From: Eubacterium sp.
GTDB taxonomy: Bacteria > Bacillota_A > Clostridia > Lachnospirales > Lachnospiraceae
DNA length: 33,463 nucleotides
Reading direction: 5' to 3'
NCBI GenBank assembly: GCA_017475785.1
Contig: JAFVEX010000004.1
Coordinates: 1 to 33,463, forward strand
Positions 1 through 8,148 of the stretch are shown here, one piece after another. Within the stretch, counting starts at the first letter, position 1; the number at the start of each line of letters is the position of its first letter. A program made the position numbers and the translations under genes. The notes under the pieces were generated by a model. The model was not told the DNA's origin, searched no databases, and worked only from the letters and a program-made list of their open reading frames with translations.

Positions 1-61
1 ACAGCGGTTTTCCCGCCGGGAAACTCCGGCCTGTTCTGAACGGGACCCACCCCTGTCACAG

Positions 62-1108
62 CTAATATTCCTCAGGCTTATTTTGAAGCAGGGTCGGATT
101 ATTCGCGCCAACCGTCGTATACTCCGAAAATGACCGCTGCTGTCTCAGAAAATCATAGTCGTCCTGGCTCTTCCGCCGGAAAACCGACGGGGTAATTCCG
201 GTGTATCTGACAAATACCCGGTTAAATGTTCTGACATTCCCGAAGCCGCACGCGTATGCGATATCCAGAATGCGCTGGTCTGTGCTGTGCAGCAGCTCGG
301 CGGCCTTTGATACGCGAAGCATGTTCAGATACTCCGTAAACCCGTTTCCGGTCAGCTGACGAAAAAAACGCGAAGTGTAGCTCGGCGAGTAACCGGCAAG
401 AGACGCAATCGTCTCAAGTGTGATTGGCTCATCCAGATGCTCCTCCAGATACGACAGCACATGCTGAAACGCCCGGACCGCACTGGTTTGCCCAGCCTGC
501 GCCTGCCCGGCCGGGCTGCGCGCCTCAAACCATCTGAGAAACCTGCACCAGAACGCGGTCAGAAATGACCGGACGCACTCTCTGTAAAAGGGTCCCTCAC
601 CATCCAGCTCACGGTCAATGTTAAACACCAGCTGCTGCCAGTCTTTTTTCAGGGAGCCGCGCCGCGTCTCCGTCAAATCAGAAAGAAATGGTCTTTCCAG
701 AATATCCGGATCTGGTGACAGATACTGAAAACGGACGGGCTGCACGCTGGAATCACGGCTGATGCCGGCTTCATCGGCTTCAAACAAATCTGCCGGAATG
801 TGCGGCGGCTGAAAGACAGGCTTCTGTGGCTGGAACTTCAGCAGCTTCGGCGAGAAAATCAGAAATTCAAGGACAAGATCCCCTGTGTACGCATTAAAAT
901 AATGAATATCCCCGCTGTCGCAAAAGATCAGGTCGCCCGGCTTCGCTTCGATTACAAACTGATTGACATGCATCACGCAGGAACCGGACCGGACAACGAT
1001 CATTTCCAGTTCGTGATGCCAGTGGGCGATGATGCCGACATTCCGGGTATATCCGTGCCAGACCTGAAAACCAGACGGATATTCGCGGATTTCATGAAAT
1101 GCTTTCAC
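62..1108 (-). CDS. AraC-family transcriptional regulator, probable regulator of the fucose genes
   Basis: This is a sugar-sensing transcription factor of about 348 residues. The N-terminal half is cupin-like (WHHELEMIVV, then PGDLIFCDSGDIHYF). The last ~100 residues are a double helix-turn-helix AraC domain (ITLETIASLAGYSPSYTSRF, then the conserved IAYACGFGNVRTFNRVF). I chose GTG at 1108 because GGAGG at 1116-1120 then sits 7 bases upstream; a TTG one codon earlier leaves only 4. The gene is divergent from fucI with a 175-bp shared promoter region, the usual arrangement for a local activator. Control of fucI and the kinase, and L-fucose or an intermediate as ligand, are inferred from position only. 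Family assignment is firm, target is likely. Confidence 0.9.
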   Translation of the reverse strand: MKAFHEIREYPSGFQVWHGYTRNVGIIAHWHHELEMIVVRSGSCVMHVNQFVIEAKPGDLIFCDSGDIHYFNAYTGDLVLEFLIFSPKLLKFQPQKPVFQPPHIPADLFEADEAGISRDSSVQPVRFQYLSPDPDILERPFLSDLTETRRGSLKKDWQQLVFNIDRELDGEGPFYRECVRSFLTAFWCRFLRWFEARSPAGQAQAGQTSAVRAFQHVLSYLEEHLDEPITLETIASLAGYSPSYTSRFFRQLTGNGFTEYLNMLRVSKAAELLHSTDQRILDIAYACGFGNVRTFNRVFVRYTGITPSVFRRKSQDDYDFLRQQRSFSEYTTVGANNPTLLQNKPEEY

Positions 1109-1156
1109 CAAAAAACCTCCGTTAAAAATCAGCCTGCGGTGCTTTTTACAGGTTCC

Positions 1157-1185
1157 AGTATAATCCGCCCAAATGAAAATGACAA
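1157..1185 (-). promoter_or_regulatory. Sigma-70-type promoter of the araC-type regulator
   Basis: On the minus strand there is a -35 TTGTCA (1180-1185), a 17-bp spacer and a -10 TATACT (1157-1162), which is near consensus. Transcription would start near 1150, about 40 bases before the GTG start. The -35 overlaps a small palindrome, so the regulator may repress itself. Confidence 0.7.
1159..1164 (+). promoter_or_regulatory. Candidate -10 box of fucI
   Basis: A perfect TATAAT lies on the plus strand and overlaps the -10 of the divergent regulator. At 17-bp spacing the -35 position reads GCGGTG, which is poor, as expected for an activator-dependent promoter. It would give a 5' leader of roughly 110 bases before fucI. 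This is inferred from motif only. Confidence 0.4.
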
Positions 1186-1193
1186 GAATTGTC
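1181..1193. promoter_or_regulatory. Palindrome GACAA-N3-TTGTC, candidate operator
   Basis: A perfect 5+5 bp inverted repeat with a 3-bp spacer lies between the divergent regulator and fucI. It covers the -35 box of the regulator gene and lies just downstream of the proposed fucI start site. A repressor bound here could shut off both genes. AraC proteins usually bind direct repeats, so the binder may be another factor. Confidence 0.35.
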
Positions 1194-1283
1194 CATATCT
1201 AAACAGGATCCTGCGAGCAAATACGCCTGGCAGCGGCTAAACTGGTGGTATTACAGACGAAATCACTGCGAAAGGAGATTGCA

Positions 1284-3089
1284 ATGGCAGCAAACAGGTA
1301 TATAGGAGCGTATCCCGTAATTGGCATCAGACCGACGATCGACGGCAGACGAGGCGCGCTCGACGTCAGAGGTTCGCTGGAAGAACAGACGATGAATATG
1401 GCGAAGTCGGCGGCAGATCTTTTTGAGAAAAATCTCAGATATTCCAACGGCGAGCCGGTAAAGGTAATTATCGCTGATACGACCATCGGCCGTGTGGCAG
1501 AGGCCGCAGCCTGCGAAGAAAAATTCCGGAAGGAAGGCGTCGCGATTACCCTGACCGTGACGCCGTGCTGGTGCTACGGAGCTGAAACAATGGATATGAA
1601 CCCGCTGACGATCAAGGGCGTCTGGGGCTTCAACGGCACCGAGCGTCCCGGAGCGGTCTATCTGGCTTCCGTGCTGGCGACACACGCGCAGAAGGGCCTG
1701 CCTGCGTTTGGAATCTACGGTCACGAGGTGTGCGAGGCCGATGACACGGAAATCCCGGAAGATGTGCAGGAAAAGCTGCTGCGGTTTGGGCGGGCAGCCG
1801 TCGCAGCCGCAACCATGCGCGATAAATCTTATCTGCAGATCGGTTCCGTAACGATGGGAATCGGCGGCTCCATCATCAGTCCCGAATTTATTGAAGAGTA
1901 TCTCGGCATGCGTGTGGAATCGATCGACGAGGTTGAAATCATCCGCCGCATGACAGAGCATATCTACAACGAAGACGAATACCAGCAGGCTCTTGCCTGG
2001 ACTAAAAAATACTGCAAAGAAGGACTGGACAAAAATCCAGACTTTATCCGCAAGAGCCCGGAGGAAAAAGAGGCTGACTGGGAATTTGTCGTCAAAATGA
2101 TGGTAATTATCAAAGACCTGTTCAACGGAAATCCCAACCTTCCGAAGGGCTGCGAAGAGGAAGCCGTCGGACATAACGCAATCGCGGGCGGCTTTCAGGG
2201 GCAGCGCCAGTGGACAGATTTCTACCCGAACGGCGACTTCGCGGAAGCGCTGATGAACACATCATTCGACTGGGAGGGCGCACGGGAGCCGTATATCCTG
2301 GCAACCGAGAATGACGTGCTGAACGGAATCGGCATGCTGTTTATGAAGCTGCTGACGAACCGCGCGCAGATGTTCGCCGATGTCCGCACCTGCTGGAGCG
2401 GCGATTCTGTGAAGCGGGCGGCCGGCTATGAGCTGGAAGGAAAAGCCAAAGAAGCCGACGGGTTTATTCATCTGATCAATTCTGGCGCATGCTGTCTGGA
2501 TGCCTGCGGCGAAGTAAAAGACGCAGACGGAAACGCTGTCATCAAAGAGTGGTATGACATGGACGAAGCGGATATCGAAACCGTCATGGCTCACACGACA
2601 TGGTGCGCTGCCGACAACGGCTACTTCCGCGGCGGCGGCTATTCCTCCCGCTTCCTGACCCGGGCAGAAATGCCGGCAACCATGATCCGGCTGAACCTGG
2701 TCAAGGGACTGGGACCGGTTCTGCAGATCTGCGAAGGCTGGACCATCCAGCTCCCGGACGAAGTGGCAGACAAAATCTGGAAGCGCACCGACTACACCTG
2801 GCCGTGCACCTGGTTCGCGCCGCGCACCAGCGGAAAGGCAGACGCGTTCGGGTCTGCTTATGACGTCATGAACAACTGGGGCGCAAACCACGGGGCAATC
2901 AGCTACGGACACATTGGCGCGGATCTGATCACAATGGCCTCGATGCTCCGGATTCCGGTCTGCATGCACAACGTGCCGGAGAAGGATATTTTCCGTCCCG
3001 CTGCCTGGAATGCGTTTGGAATGGATAAAGAGGGACAGGATTTCCGCGCGTGCCAGACCTACGGACCGCTGTACAGGACGATGAGATAA
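1284..3089 (+). CDS. fucI: L-fucose isomerase
   Basis: A cytoplasmic metal-dependent ketol isomerase converting L-fucose to L-fuculose, the first committed step of fucose use. The 601-residue product matches E. coli FucI along its length: [11 protein letters not shown] near the start, [38 protein letters not shown], and an end in ACQTYGPLY. The metal and active-site residues known in E. coli FucI (Glu337, Asp361, His528) correspond to Glu342 (ATEND), Asp366 (FADVR) and His536 (GANHG). ATG 1284 is preferred over an upstream GTG at 1245 because AAAGGAG lies 6 bases upstream of it. The kinase follows after 16 bases, so the two are cotranscribed. D-arabinose activity is possible, as for other FucI enzymes. 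Confidence 0.97.
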   Translation: MAANRYIGAYPVIGIRPTIDGRRGALDVRGSLEEQTMNMAKSAADLFEKNLRYSNGEPVKVIIADTTIGRVAEAAACEEKFRKEGVAITLTVTPCWCYGAETMDMNPLTIKGVWGFNGTERPGAVYLASVLATHAQKGLPAFGIYGHEVCEADDTEIPEDVQEKLLRFGRAAVAAATMRDKSYLQIGSVTMGIGGSIISPEFIEEYLGMRVESIDEVEIIRRMTEHIYNEDEYQQALAWTKKYCKEGLDKNPDFIRKSPEEKEADWEFVVKMMVIIKDLFNGNPNLPKGCEEEAVGHNAIAGGFQGQRQWTDFYPNGDFAEALMNTSFDWEGAREPYILATENDVLNGIGMLFMKLLTNRAQMFADVRTCWSGDSVKRAAGYELEGKAKEADGFIHLINSGACCLDACGEVKDADGNAVIKEWYDMDEADIETVMAHTTWCAADNGYFRGGGYSSRFLTRAEMPATMIRLNLVKGLGPVLQICEGWTIQLPDEVADKIWKRTDYTWPCTWFAPRTSGKADAFGSAYDVMNNWGANHGAISYGHIGADLITMASMLRIPVCMHNVPEKDIFRPAAWNAFGMDKEGQDFRACQTYGPLYRTMR

Positions 3090-3105
3090 ACTTAAGGAGA
3101 TTTTT

Positions 3106-4518
3106 ATGGATAGGAAGGTTCTGGCAGTTGATCTGGGCGCTTCCGGCGGACGTGTCATGCTCGGGAGTCTCCTGGACGGCACGATTCATCTCAAGGAGCT
3201 GCACCGCTTCTCAAATGACCCTGTCACGGTGCGCGGAACAATGTACTGGGATATTTACCGGCTTCTGTTTGAGATCCGGCGAGGTATTGCGAAAGCAGCC
3301 GGAGAAGGGACGATCGAGAGCATCTCGGTAGACACATGGGGTGTTGACTATGGCCTGCTGGGAGCGGACGGGCAAATGATCGACATGCCGGTTCATTACA
3401 GGGACAGCCGCACCAATGGTGTTCCGGAAAAGGTGTACCAGATGATTTCTCCGGAGGAACTTTATCAGAGAACCGGGAATCAGCTGATGGCGATTAATAC
3501 GGCTTTCCAGCTGTCCGCGCATAAGGAAAGGCGGCCGCAGTCGCTGGATCAGGCGGAGTGGCTGCTCATGATCCCGGCACTTTTCAGCTATTTTCTGGGA
3601 AGCGATCCGGTCTGTGATATTTCTGCCGCGTCTACAACGCAGCTTTTTGACCCGGACAGAAGATGTTGGGCAGTGGATGTGATTAAACAGCTTGGCTTTT
3701 CGGAAAAGATGTTTCCGGAGATCGTCGAGAGCGGAACCGTCATCGGAGCACTGGCAGATGACAGCACCGAACACAGTCCGCTGATTATCGCAGGCTGCGG
3801 CCATGATACACAGTGTGCCGAGGCAGCTGTTCCGGCAGAAGAAAATGAATTCCTGTTCATCAGCTGCGGGACGTGGTCCTTGATGGGCACAGAGCTGGAG
3901 CAGCCGCTGATCAGTGAGGAGTCCTTCCGGTTGGATCTGACAAATGAGGCAGCTTATGGCGGAAAAGCGTCTTTTCTTAAAAACATCACCGGATTGTGGC
4001 TGATCCAGGAGTCGCGCAGGCAGTGGATCCGGGAAGGAATGGAATACAGCTTCGGCGAACTCGAACAAATGGCAGGAGTTTGTGAATCTCAGCACTGTTA
4101 CATAGACCCCGACGATCCCGTGTTTTTGCCCGAGGGCGATATTCCAGGCAGAATCAGGACGTATTGCAAAAAGACCGGGCAGGCCGTGCCGGAAAGCATC
4201 GGCCAGGTGGTGCGATGCATCGACGAAAGCCTCGCAAAAAGATACTTCCAGACGAAGGAGGAGATCGAGGCCTGCACCGGGAAGCGGTTTGACCGGATTT
4301 ATCTTGTGGGCGGCGGCGCACAGAGCGCGCTGCTCTGCCAGCTGACCGCAGATATCTGCGGATGCGACGTGACAGCAGGTCCAGTAGAAGCCACCGCGCT
4401 GGGAAACACAGCGATCCAGCTGATCACGCTGGGGGCTTTCTCCTCTTTGCAGGATGCCCGGAGAGCAATCCGCGCGTCGCAGGATATCAAGGTCTACCAT
4501 CCCAGAGGACTTTCCTGA
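3106..4518 (+). CDS. FGGY-family kinase of the RhaB type, probable L-fuculokinase
   Basis: An ATP-dependent sugar kinase of 470 residues that should phosphorylate the ketose made by the preceding isomerase (L-fuculose to L-fuculose 1-phosphate). The sequence resembles rhamnulokinase RhaB more than E. coli FucK: VDLGASGGRVML at the N-terminal phosphate loop, DTWGVDYGLL, YRDSRTNG, CGHDTQCA, SCGTWSLMG, and a C-terminal ATP-site motif LVGGGAQSALLCQLTA. RhaB-like kinases are common in fucose cassettes of Firmicutes and Bacteroides, and location 16 bases after fucI favours fuculose over rhamnulose. The start has AAGGAG about 8 bases upstream. Family is certain; substrate is inferred from context, and a dual fuculose/rhamnulose role cannot be excluded. 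Confidence 0.88.
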   Translation: MDRKVLAVDLGASGGRVMLGSLLDGTIHLKELHRFSNDPVTVRGTMYWDIYRLLFEIRRGIAKAAGEGTIESISVDTWGVDYGLLGADGQMIDMPVHYRDSRTNGVPEKVYQMISPEELYQRTGNQLMAINTAFQLSAHKERRPQSLDQAEWLLMIPALFSYFLGSDPVCDISAASTTQLFDPDRRCWAVDVIKQLGFSEKMFPEIVESGTVIGALADDSTEHSPLIIAGCGHDTQCAEAAVPAEENEFLFISCGTWSLMGTELEQPLISEESFRLDLTNEAAYGGKASFLKNITGLWLIQESRRQWIREGMEYSFGELEQMAGVCESQHCYIDPDDPVFLPEGDIPGRIRTYCKKTGQAVPESIGQVVRCIDESLAKRYFQTKEEIEACTGKRFDRIYLVGGGAQSALLCQLTADICGCDVTAGPVEATALGNTAIQLITLGAFSSLQDARRAIRASQDIKVYHPRGLS

Positions 4519-4541
4519 GAGATGATCTGGGTGATCTGGGC

Positions 4542-4580
4542 AAAGCCTGCATGCGTATTTCTACGCAGTCAAAGGCTTTT
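4542..4580 (+). terminator. Hairpin after the kinase gene, possible terminator or attenuator
   Basis: An imperfect long hairpin: outer arms AAAGCCT and AGGCTTT, inner arms TGCGTA and TACGCA around a TTTC loop, followed by a short T run. It begins 24 bases after the kinase stop. Termination would be partial at best with so few T residues, so it may set the level of fucU relative to fucI. Confidence 0.5.
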
Positions 4581-4594
4581 GTATCGTAAAAAAA

Positions 4595-4674
4595 CACTTT
4601 GAAGCAGTGAAATACACTTTGAAATAGTGTAATTCATTTTGAAACAGTGTAATTCATTCTGAGATAGTGAAAAA
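4595..4674 (+). repeat. Four tandem 20-bp repeats upstream of fucU
   Basis: Four head-to-tail 20-bp copies start at 4595, 4615, 4635 and 4655. The consensus is CACTTTGAAATAGTGTAATT, with each copy differing at a few positions. Copies 1 and 2 also contain the inverted pair CACT...AGTG. The array ends about 5 bases before the fucU ribosome binding site, so it lies in the untranslated leader or promoter. It could be an operator array or a set of small RNA hairpins. Confidence 0.85.
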
Positions 4675-4693
4675 CACACGGAGGAAACATTTT

Positions 4694-5128
4694 ATGCTGA
4701 AAGGAATCCCCAAAATTCTCTCCCCGGAGCTGTTAAAAGTGCTGGCGGAAATGGGCCACAGCGACCGGATTGTTATCGCCGACGGGAATTTCCCGGCAGA
4801 ATCAGTCGGCAAAAACGCAATCGTAATCCGCGCGGACGGGCACGGCGTGCCGGAGCTGCTCGACGCGATTCTGACACTGATGCCCCTGGATACGTACGTG
4901 GAGAAGCCCGTCAACCTGATGCAGGTGACGCCGGGAGATCCGGCGGAAACGCCGATCTGGGACACGTACCGCGAGATCGTGCAAAAGCATGACACGCGCG
5001 GCAGCGAGGCAATCGGAGAAATCGAGCGCTTCCGGTTCTACGAAGAGGCGCGCGGAGCCTATGCCATTGTAGCATCGGGCGAGACTGCAGTTTACGCAAA
5101 CGTCATGCTGCAGAAGGGTGTCGTGTAA
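4694..5128 (+). CDS. fucU: L-fucose mutarotase (RbsD/FucU family)
   Basis: A cytoplasmic mutarotase interconverting alpha and beta anomers of L-fucose, supplying the form used by the isomerase. The 144-residue product aligns with E. coli FucU (140 residues) from the start: LSPELLKVLAEMGHSD matches SPELLKVLAEMGHGD, then IRADGHGVPELLDAI, ERFRFYEEA and an end in LQKGVV. ATG 4694 has CGGAGG about 8 bases upstream; an earlier GTG at 4667 lies inside the tandem repeats and is rejected. The gene is last in the fucose cassette, separated from the kinase by a hairpin and a repeat array, so its expression may be set separately. The next gene converges on it. Confidence 0.95.
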   Translation: MLKGIPKILSPELLKVLAEMGHSDRIVIADGNFPAESVGKNAIVIRADGHGVPELLDAILTLMPLDTYVEKPVNLMQVTPGDPAETPIWDTYREIVQKHDTRGSEAIGEIERFRFYEEARGAYAIVASGETAVYANVMLQKGVV

Positions 5129-5187
5129 TCTCGCGGTATTACAGCCCGCCCTGCTGTACCTGGTATAGCGTTTCTTAAATAACTGGT

Positions 5188-6027
5188 CTAGCGCTCCTTC
5201 CTGAGATCCCGCACGACTTTTATAATAAAGAGTATGATCACAGCAAGCCCCGCGCCCAGGATCAGCAGCCACTTCCGGTATGCCGGATATGCCTGCAGGA
5301 GCGCCGGTTCCTTCTCCTTCTCGCTGAAATCGTAATCCACGCGAGATCCGCGGACAAGAAGACGGTGATCATTGATGCCAAACGGCGTGCACGTCACAAG
5401 CGTCACGTAGTCCTGCCCCTTCTCAATCGCAAGATCCTCTGTCTGCTCCGGCAGAACCACTTCAATCTGGTCGACCTGGTAGGCAAAATGCTGGTTCAGG
5501 ACATGGATAAAAAACAGATCTCCGTTCTTCATCTCATCCAGATTTGTAAACAGCTTGCGCGTCGCCATGCCGGTGTGGCCGGAAATCACTGCGTGTGTTC
5601 CGGTTCCGCCGACAGGAAGGGATGTGTTTTCCACAAGCCCCAGTCCCTTGTCGAGCACCTCGTTGGACGTGCCATAATAGACAGGCTGGTACAAATTGAT
5701 CTCCGGAATTTCAAGATAACCGATCATGGCACCGTTCTGCACCAGGTCAAACGACTCAAAATCCGTGCCTGTGAAATTGCGAATGTTTGTGCTGGAAAAC
5801 GGATCTGCCGGAAAGCTCATCGGCAGTGCCTCATTATACGCGTGCGCAAGCGCCAGCTCCTCGTCCAGCGCAGCCTGATCCAGGCTGTTTGCCGCCTCCG
5901 TGTACTCGGAAATCTCCCTGTAGGCAAACAGATTGTTGACAAAGGTTGCGATCGTCGGGTAGTTAAACAGAATGACTCCCCCGCTGATAATCAGAATTGC
6001 TATAAAACTTCTGACGAATTTCTGCAT
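5188..6027 (-). CDS. Class C (pilus-polymerising) sortase
   Basis: A membrane transpeptidase of 279 residues that should cut the backbone pilin at its sorting motif and join it to a lysine of the next subunit. Features in order: an N-terminal membrane segment (residues 5-22), an Asp-Pro-Phe lid motif at 75-77 typical of class C enzymes, catalytic His151 (VISGHTG), Cys213 (TLVTCTPFG), Arg222 (NDHRLLVRG), and a second membrane segment (KWLLILGAGLAVIILFI) before a basic tail. ATG 6027 is preferred because it starts directly before the membrane segment; a TTG at 6126 would add 33 residues with no signal character. No strong ribosome site is visible. It is the last gene of the pilus operon. Confidence 0.93.
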   Translation of the reverse strand: MQKFVRSFIAILIISGGVILFNYPTIATFVNNLFAYREISEYTEAANSLDQAALDEELALAHAYNEALPMSFPADPFSSTNIRNFTGTDFESFDLVQNGAMIGYLEIPEINLYQPVYYGTSNEVLDKGLGLVENTSLPVGGTGTHAVISGHTGMATRKLFTNLDEMKNGDLFFIHVLNQHFAYQVDQIEVVLPEQTEDLAIEKGQDYVTLVTCTPFGINDHRLLVRGSRVDYDFSEKEKEPALLQAYPAYRKWLLILGAGLAVIILFIIKVVRDLRKER

Positions 6028-6150
6028 GTTAATCAACCCACAAAGCTGCCATGCAAACCGCAGAATCCGGCGAGTGGAGTTCCGTGAATTTCCGCAGTAA
6101 ACACATGACAGCTCATGCCCATACAAGCATTGTATGGCTAATTATATAAG

Positions 6151-6180
6151 CGGGCGGCGGCGATAAAGACACGCCGCCCG
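6151..6180 (-). terminator. GC-rich hairpin between pilin and sortase
   Basis: A perfect 9-bp stem (CGGGCGGCG and CGCCGCCCG) around a 12-base loop in the pilin-sortase gap. No T run follows on either strand. It could stabilise the pilin mRNA 3' end or lower read-through so that pilin exceeds sortase, a common need in pilus operons. Confidence 0.5.
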
Positions 6181-6238
6181 TCAGTAAAGTTTCCGATATC
6201 AGAATGTGTCTGTGAAGAGAATGTTTTAAATCGGAAAC

Positions 6239-7858
6239 TTACCTGCTGACTTTTTTGCGCGCGCCAAGGATGTAGTAAAGAGCGCCCGCGATTACAAGAA
6301 CGACACCACCGATCATGCAGTACAGAGCTGTGTTGCGGCCGGTCTCCGGAAGGGAAATGCCCTTCGCGTTCTCGACGTAGACGTTGATGTTGATGGTGTT
6401 GCCGTCACTCTCGACAGAACCGGTCTTCTTACCCAGATCGTCAATCACATCACAGCCCGCATTACCTGCGCCGCCAACTGTCATCTTTGCCACACCAGTG
6501 TTGTTACCATCCTGATCCTTCTTATCATCAATTGTCACTGTAACCGATGACTCCAGCTTAGTATATTTGTCAGGAGCCTGCGTCTCTGTCAGTGTATATG
6601 TTCCTTCATCAAGCCCTTTGACAGTTGCCAAATCCGTCCCGTTTTTAATCTCTTTGCCCCCGGCAGATACAATCTCTGTTGTTGTTCCATTCTCATCAAC
6701 CGTATAGGTCTTTGTCTCATCGTCATAAGAGAACTTCACAACATTGCCATCTTTATCCTTTAACTCAAATTTCGCATCTGCGAGCCCTTCGCTCGGAGCC
6801 ACCTTGTCTACCTTATGGAGATTGAAGCCGTATGTATAGGTAATTGTCTCATCCTGAAGTGTCTTGTGTCCGTTATCTTCATTTGTGTTGTGTGTGTACT
6901 CAAGCGTTACATCGTTCGGATTTCCGTCAGTGCTGTCAACATTCGCATTTTCATTCAGCTTTGCGCTGTATGTTGCAACAACCGGTTCGCCCTGATTTTC
7001 GAAAATTGCATCCTTCGTGAACGTAATCGTCAGTACCTGACCATTTACTTCTGCTGTGTAATCAGTTTCTGCAGTAAATCCCTCAATCTTCAGATCATTA
7101 TTATAAGTGAGACCTGTGGAGAAAGTATCTGTCAGTACGAAGTACAGACTGGTTTTATCTACATTCGCTTCATACGCAGGAATGCTTGTTGTGATTTTAT
7201 AGTTTATGGTATCTCCAATATTTACATTATTAGACTTCTTTTCTTGAGTATCTTCAACAATGACTTTATCTAGTTTTGTTGTACTGTCCTTAAGGGTAAT
7301 CTCCTTGTCTTCTGTAAGATTGACAAGAATTGGCTTTGTGGCGATCGCGACAATACCATTGTCATCAGGTGTCACTTCTCCTGATTTCGTTTCAGCGAGC
7401 ACATAATATCCCTGAGGAAGATTCTGTGCGCTTGTTCCCGTAATTTTTGTTGTTGCAGAAATGTTATTGGCAATTGCATATTTTTCAAGCGCTGCTGCAA
7501 GTTTGGCAGCCTCTGTTGTATTGGTATTTAACCATTCCCCATCACTGTCCACTATTGTTTCATTAGCATTTTTAATTTCATTATCTCCTGTCAAAGAATA
7601 CGGATTTCCGTTAAAAAAGCCTTTAAAACTATCTGTTACACTATATTCATATGTAGTCTTTCCATCCTTATCCTGACCAGCTGCCTTAGCAGTCATTATC
7701 TGATAAACTGAATATTCGCTTGTTTCTTTTCCATTCTTTATATTAATACTGTTTGTCTGTATCTCCGCTTCCGCAAATACGCTTGCGCCTATGCTCAGAA
7801 CCATGATCACGGACAGTACCACTGCCATGATAATTCTTTTTCCTAAACTACGTTTCAT
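6239..7858 (-). CDS. LPXTG-anchored major pilin (SpaA/FimA-like backbone subunit)
   Basis: A secreted, sortase-linked pilus backbone protein of 539 residues. It has a signal peptide (about 1-30, ending VFAEA), an N-terminal domain, a D2-type isopeptide domain (about 205-340), a CnaB/SpaA domain (about 344-497) with E-box Glu425 (YTLTETQAPDKY), then LPETG at 503-507, a membrane helix and an ARKK tail. The usual YPKN pilin motif is not obvious. LKDSTTKLDK at 189-198 sits where the linking lysine is expected, so Lys190 or Lys195 are candidates. AGGAGG lies 12 bases before the ATG. It lies between the large adhesin and the class C sortase, in the usual three-gene order. Assignment as backbone rather than minor pilin rests on size, LPETG and sortase adjacency. 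Confidence 0.93.
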   Translation of the reverse strand: MKRSLGKRIIMAVVLSVIMVLSIGASVFAEAEIQTNSINIKNGKETSEYSVYQIMTAKAAGQDKDGKTTYEYSVTDSFKGFFNGNPYSLTGDNEIKNANETIVDSDGEWLNTNTTEAAKLAAALEKYAIANNISATTKITGTSAQNLPQGYYVLAETKSGEVTPDDNGIVAIATKPILVNLTEDKEITLKDSTTKLDKVIVEDTQEKKSNNVNIGDTINYKITTSIPAYEANVDKTSLYFVLTDTFSTGLTYNNDLKIEGFTAETDYTAEVNGQVLTITFTKDAIFENQGEPVVATYSAKLNENANVDSTDGNPNDVTLEYTHNTNEDNGHKTLQDETITYTYGFNLHKVDKVAPSEGLADAKFELKDKDGNVVKFSYDDETKTYTVDENGTTTEIVSAGGKEIKNGTDLATVKGLDEGTYTLTETQAPDKYTKLESSVTVTIDDKKDQDGNNTGVAKMTVGGAGNAGCDVIDDLGKKTGSVESDGNTININVYVENAKGISLPETGRNTALYCMIGGVVLVIAGALYYILGARKKVSR

Positions 7859-7907
7859 TTTGTTTTCGTACCTCCTGTTGGATAATTATGTCTCGTACTT
7901 TGTGTTT

Positions 7908-8013
7908 TGTTCCGCAGAACTGTTTCCTCATACTTTTCGTCCTGCCCTGCAGAACTGCTTCTCTCATACTTTTCGTTCTGCTCTGCAGAACTGTCTCCTC
8001 ATACTTTTGCCGG
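7908..8013. repeat. Three tandem 35-36 bp repeats in the pilin leader
   Basis: Copies at 7908-7942, 7943-7978 and 7979-8013 share the core GCAGAACTG and CTCATACTTTT. A degenerate fourth fragment (GTCTCGTACTTT) lies near 7890. The unit lengths differ by one base, so no reading frame is kept. The array lies in the 290-bp adhesin-pilin gap. Nothing else was recognised there besides the pilin ribosome site. The repeats may act in RNA processing or regulation, or be slippage products. Confidence 0.85.
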
Positions 8014-8148
8014 CTTTCTGTCCGAGACGTTTTTCTCGTCCGTGTCCCGGGCGGCTTTGCCAGTCTTTCTCCGGCCTGTGTGATCTGAGATCGTCCAGGT
8101 CTTTCTTTTCTTTCCTGCACAGCCACTATCCGCTGTCATTCCATCGCT

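Noticed and set aside
1263..2174. 303-residue minus-strand ORF inside fucI
   Set aside because: It is antisense to a clear fucI, Cys/His/Arg-rich and without a recognisable domain; the open frame reflects codon bias.
4595..4674. CRISPR-like array
   Set aside because: The 20-bp units are contiguous with no spacers and no cas genes are present.
7848..8126. 92-residue minus-strand ORF between adhesin and pilin with internal repeats
   Set aside because: It starts at a GTG without a ribosome site, its repeats come from DNA units of unequal length, and it runs into the pilin start. It is best read as untranslated repeat DNA.
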